Part shown: piece after piece, positions 63,055 to 64,000 of the stretch | Numbering within the stretch: the stretch's first letter is position 1 | How the letters are laid out: each line of letters begins with the position of its first letter | Assembly: GCA_036417435.1 (NCBI GenBank) | Contig: JAZAQT010000217.1 | Span: 248,001 to 312,000, forward strand | Length of the DNA stretch: 64,000 nt | From: Inia geoffrensis | Lineage: Eukaryota; Chordata; Mammalia; Artiodactyla; Iniidae | Direction of reading: 5' to 3' | The notes under the pieces: generated by a model | The model's input: the letters and a program-made list of their open reading frames with translations, nothing else | Database searches by the model: none | Told to the model about the DNA's origin: nothing | Position numbers and translations under genes: made by a program

Positions 63055-64000
63055 TTGCAGGCTTGCTTGGTTGGCCAAAAAGTGCGTATGCGTTTTTTCC
63101 TGAATATATTCAGGAAAAAACGCATACGCCCTTTTTGGCCAAGTGCATCACTGTCGAACTGCTGCCTCTTTTCCTACGCTTTCAGAGCAATTCTTATCTA
63201 CCCCCTGATATCTGTTTTCTGCAATTCTGCATCGGGTTCAAGTCCTCTTCACAGCCTTCCTTCAATAAATTTTTGGATGATAGAGGTCATTTGGAATTCT
63301 GCAGGATTGTGAGTTACAGTGCCAAAAATCTCCTTTTCTCAACTCGCTTTCTTGTGAGCTGACCGCAAACCCGAAGAATTGCTTCAGGCCTTAATCTCGT
63401 TCCGGCATGGCCCGCTGAGCCTTTGGTGAATTCTTCTTCCTGTAGGGAAATCAGAGTTCAATGTGCCCGTCCAAACACATCGAGTTAGCCACTCATTGGT
63501 TCTCCTTATTCCTGTTCATCTTCCACAGAAATTGCAAACTGTGCCAAACAAGAGGTCAAAAGCACTGACTCTCCAAGTGGGGAGAATGTTAATATCGCAT
63601 CTGGAAGGGCGAACTCGAGTACCAGGGGGCGAAAATGGTGATGAGTTTTAAAATTTTGCCTGGTCACTTCGTGGACCATATTCTGGGTTTTCCATGCATA
63701 TTTTAGATGAAGGATAAATCCCTTAAACGTGGAGACTTGGGACCCGTGGAATGGGAACCATGCACCATTACCTCAAAGGGTCTGCATTCCCTCACCAATA
63801 GTATCAGCCCCAGTGTCCAGCCTTATCTCTCCCACAGCTGTGGATGTAGAGGTGGTAAATCCAAGATTCCTCACAAACCCTGTAGGACTTATTTAAGAAT
63901 TTCTCTCTATTTAACATTCCTTGTGTTTTGTTTTTCAAATTTATTTTTATAAGGGTATTTAGCTTATTGACACTGCTGTGTGTATGGTGCTGTACACAAA
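63055..64000 (+). repeat. Partial satellite unit U37 (head, 946 bp)
   Basis: Type F (CTATTTAACATTCC near 63908), cut by the window edge. The palindrome at 63071-63142 has one mismatch (AAGTGCG). The front resembles U35 (GATAGAGGTC). Confidence 0.95.

Larger units (their letters stand above)
1..64000 (+). repeat. Tandem satellite array, 1.73-1.76 kb unit, likely the common cetacean satellite
   Basis: The same motifs return at every step across the whole window, always in the same orientation. The motif TTGCAGGCTTGC (TTTGCAGGCTTGC context in U7) occurs at 370, 2124, 3877, 5613 and so on up to 63055. Spacing is 1,733-1,736 bp for short units and 1,747-1,755 bp for long units. No foreign insertion or inversion was seen. 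Each unit joins a palindrome, an unidentified segment of about 790 bp and an antisense L1 3' fragment. Unit length and L1 content match what I recall of the common cetacean satellite. The repeat structure is certain; the cetacean assignment is inference, and another cetartiodactyl remains possible. Confidence 0.97.

Noticed and set aside
1..64000. CRISPR array or bacterial repeat region
   Set aside because: The unit is about 1.74 kb with no short repeat/spacer pattern, there are no cas genes, and the unit contains mammalian L1-like sequence.
1..64000. Tandem gene cluster or rDNA-like array
   Set aside because: No conserved long frame, splice pattern or rRNA/tRNA signature was seen. Unit lengths vary in ways that would break reading frames.

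Overview
The window is a single uninterrupted block of eukaryotic tandem satellite DNA. One unit of about 1.74 kb repeats head to tail in the same orientation from the first base to the last: 36 full units, a 369-bp tail of a unit at the left end and a 946-bp head of a unit at the right end. I find no protein-coding gene, RNA gene, CRISPR array or inserted transposon that breaks the array. The many 60-151 codon open frames recur once per unit and are by-products of the repeat.

What the unit is made of (window + strand): (1) an almost perfect 72-bp inverted repeat, which I read as an old mariner-type miniature element; (2) about 790 bp that I cannot identify; (3) about 870 bp that resembles the 3' end of a mammalian LINE-1 lying in antisense, with wording closest to the cetartiodactyl L1 I remember. 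The unit length, the L1 content and this L1 flavour fit the common cetacean satellite (about 1.75 kb in most whales and about 1.58 kb in delphinids, from memory of work by Arnason and colleagues; an L1 origin was proposed by Kapitonov, Holmquist and Jurka). The likely source is therefore whale heterochromatin, possibly centromeric and probably not from a delphinid. This is inference: no search was run.

Layout. Units are numbered U1-U37, starting at the TTGCAGGCTTGC motif just left of the palindrome. Domain I (1 to about 20 kb) mixes units with and without an 18-bp internal duplication and contains a roughly 6.98-kb four-unit higher-order repeat. Domain II (about 20-40 kb) is built on an A-B dimer of about 3,486 bp, interrupted by a third unit type (C) and by two adjacent units that look like reciprocal B/C recombinants. 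Domain III (about 40-64 kb) contains only short units (1,733-1,736 bp); it starts with D-type units, including a one-unit duplication with three differences in about 1.75 kb, and then settles into a roughly 3,470-bp dimer.

The parts that most deserve attention are the palindrome, which stays pairable in nearly all 37 copies and in some units carries matching changes in both arms, and the layered record of unequal exchange and conversion. All identities were judged by eye.
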